Part shown: positions 7,454 to 7,929 of the stretch, one piece after another
How the letters are laid out: every line of letters starts with the position of its first letter
Position numbering within the stretch: position 1 is the first letter of the stretch
Assembly (NCBI GenBank): GCA_029960905.1
Contig: JASBVU010000076.1
Span: 1-7,929, forward strand
DNA length: 7,929 nt
Source of the DNA: Thermoanaerobacterium sp.
GTDB taxonomy: Bacteria > Bacillota > Thermoanaerobacteria > Thermoanaerobacterales > Thermoanaerobacteraceae
Reading direction: 5' to 3'
Translations under genes and position numbers: made by a program
The notes under the pieces: model-generated
Told to the model about the DNA's origin: nothing
The model's input: only the letters and a program-made list of their open reading frames with translations
The model's database searches: none

Positions 7454-7929
7454 CTACCCCATCAAAGAATTCACTGCATCTTTAAAGAGTCTGCCTCTCT
7501 CTTCATAATTTCTAAACATATCCCAACTTGCACAGGCAGGTGATAAAAGCACATTATCGCCAGATTTAGCCGCATTATAAGCAGCATAAACAGCATCATC
7601 TATATTTTCTGCAAAAATCACATCATCTTCTGAATACCCTTCTTTTATAGCAGACTTATAAATTAATTCTTTTGTCTCGCCAAGTAAAATCAATTTCTTC
7701 ACACGGCCTTTAAATGAAGCAGTAAATTCATCAAAACTTACACCTTTGTCGTATCCGCCAGCAATCAATATGATGGGGCCTTTCATCGCTTCAATAGCTT
7801 TTATTGCTGCATCTGGATTTGTACCTTTTGAGTCATTGTAATATCTGACGCCGTTTATGCTTCTTACAAATTCAATCCTATGTTCAACGCCTTTAAATGT
7901 TCTCAACGTTTCATTTATGACTTTAACAT
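7454..7929 (-). CDS. murD: UDP-N-acetylmuramoyl-L-alanine--D-glutamate ligase MurD (C-terminal part)
   Basis: MurD is the ATP-dependent cytoplasmic ligase that adds D-glutamate to UDP-MurNAc-L-Ala. Only the last 157 residues are visible; the frame stays open to the window edge, so the gene starts outside. The TTG at 7906 is internal, because conserved sequence continues upstream of it in frame. Visible hallmarks are GVEHRIEFV, RYYNDSKGTNPDA (the conserved Lys and Asn-Pro-Asp stretch of the Mur ligase C-terminal domain), a Rossmann-like ILIAGGYDKGVSF, and the MurD-type ending LLSPACASWDMFRNYEERG. Full-length family members have about 450 residues, so roughly the C-terminal third is present; the ATP-binding GKT loop lies outside. 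The TAG stop is 5 nt before the ftsW GTG, and the sequence around the stop supplies the only candidate SD for ftsW. Confidence 0.96.
   Translation of the reverse strand, partial: VKVINETLRTFKGVEHRIEFVRSINGVRYYNDSKGTNPDAAIKAIEAMKGPIILIAGGYDKGVSFDEFTASFKGRVKKLILLGETKELIYKSAIKEGYSEDDVIFAENIDDAVYAAYNAAKSGDNVLLSPACASWDMFRNYEERGRLFKDAVNSLMG

Noticed and set aside
7454..7906. TTG at 7906 as the true start of a short murD-like gene
   Set aside because: The same frame continues open to the window edge with MurD-like residues before the TTG, so the gene is cut by the window rather than short.

Overview
The window is one contiguous piece of a division and cell wall (dcw) gene cluster. All nine recognisable genes lie on the minus strand, so transcription runs from high to low coordinates: murD (3' part) > ftsW/spoVE-type > murG > murA > ftsQ/divIB > a DUF881 (YlxW/YlxX-type) gene > sbp > ftsA > ftsZ (5' part). 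Both end genes run off the window. The base composition is clearly AT-rich. The block divIB - DUF881 - sbp - ftsA - ftsZ is the Firmicutes arrangement. Having murA where Bacillus has murB, together with the protein sequences, suggests an anaerobic clostridial thermophile of the Thermoanaerobacterium/Thermoanaerobacter type. That assignment is inference from remembered family resemblance, not from a search.

Layout: murD C-terminal domain (7454-7929), ftsW (6342-7448), murG (5243-6337), a 70-nt leader (5173-5242), murA (3922-5172), a 62-nt spacer (3860-3921), ftsQ (3140-3859), DUF881 (2403-3122), sbp (2056-2403), ftsA (807-2033) and ftsZ (1-789). The other junctions are 0-22 nt wide or overlap, so this looks like one polycistronic unit. 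I found no convincing internal sigma-A promoter and no canonical terminator. No gene-free stretch exceeds 70 nt. I see no RNA genes, mobile elements or CRISPR.

Function: MurA starts UDP-MurNAc synthesis, MurD adds D-Glu to UDP-MurNAc-L-Ala, MurG makes lipid II, and the SEDS protein FtsW/SpoVE polymerises lipid II at the septum. FtsQ/DivIB belongs to the divisome, and FtsA anchors FtsZ filaments to the membrane. Sbp and the DUF881 protein are conserved membrane proteins of unclear role.

The gene content is ordinary. The most interesting signals are in the two longer spacers. In the murG-murA leader the murA Shine-Dalgarno is perfectly complementary over 8 nt to an anti-SD just after the murG stop, and a two-codon ORF sits at ideal SD spacing and ends on the murA start. 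In the murA-ftsQ spacer a perfect 12-bp inverted repeat includes the murA stop codon. I see no sign of a wholly new system.
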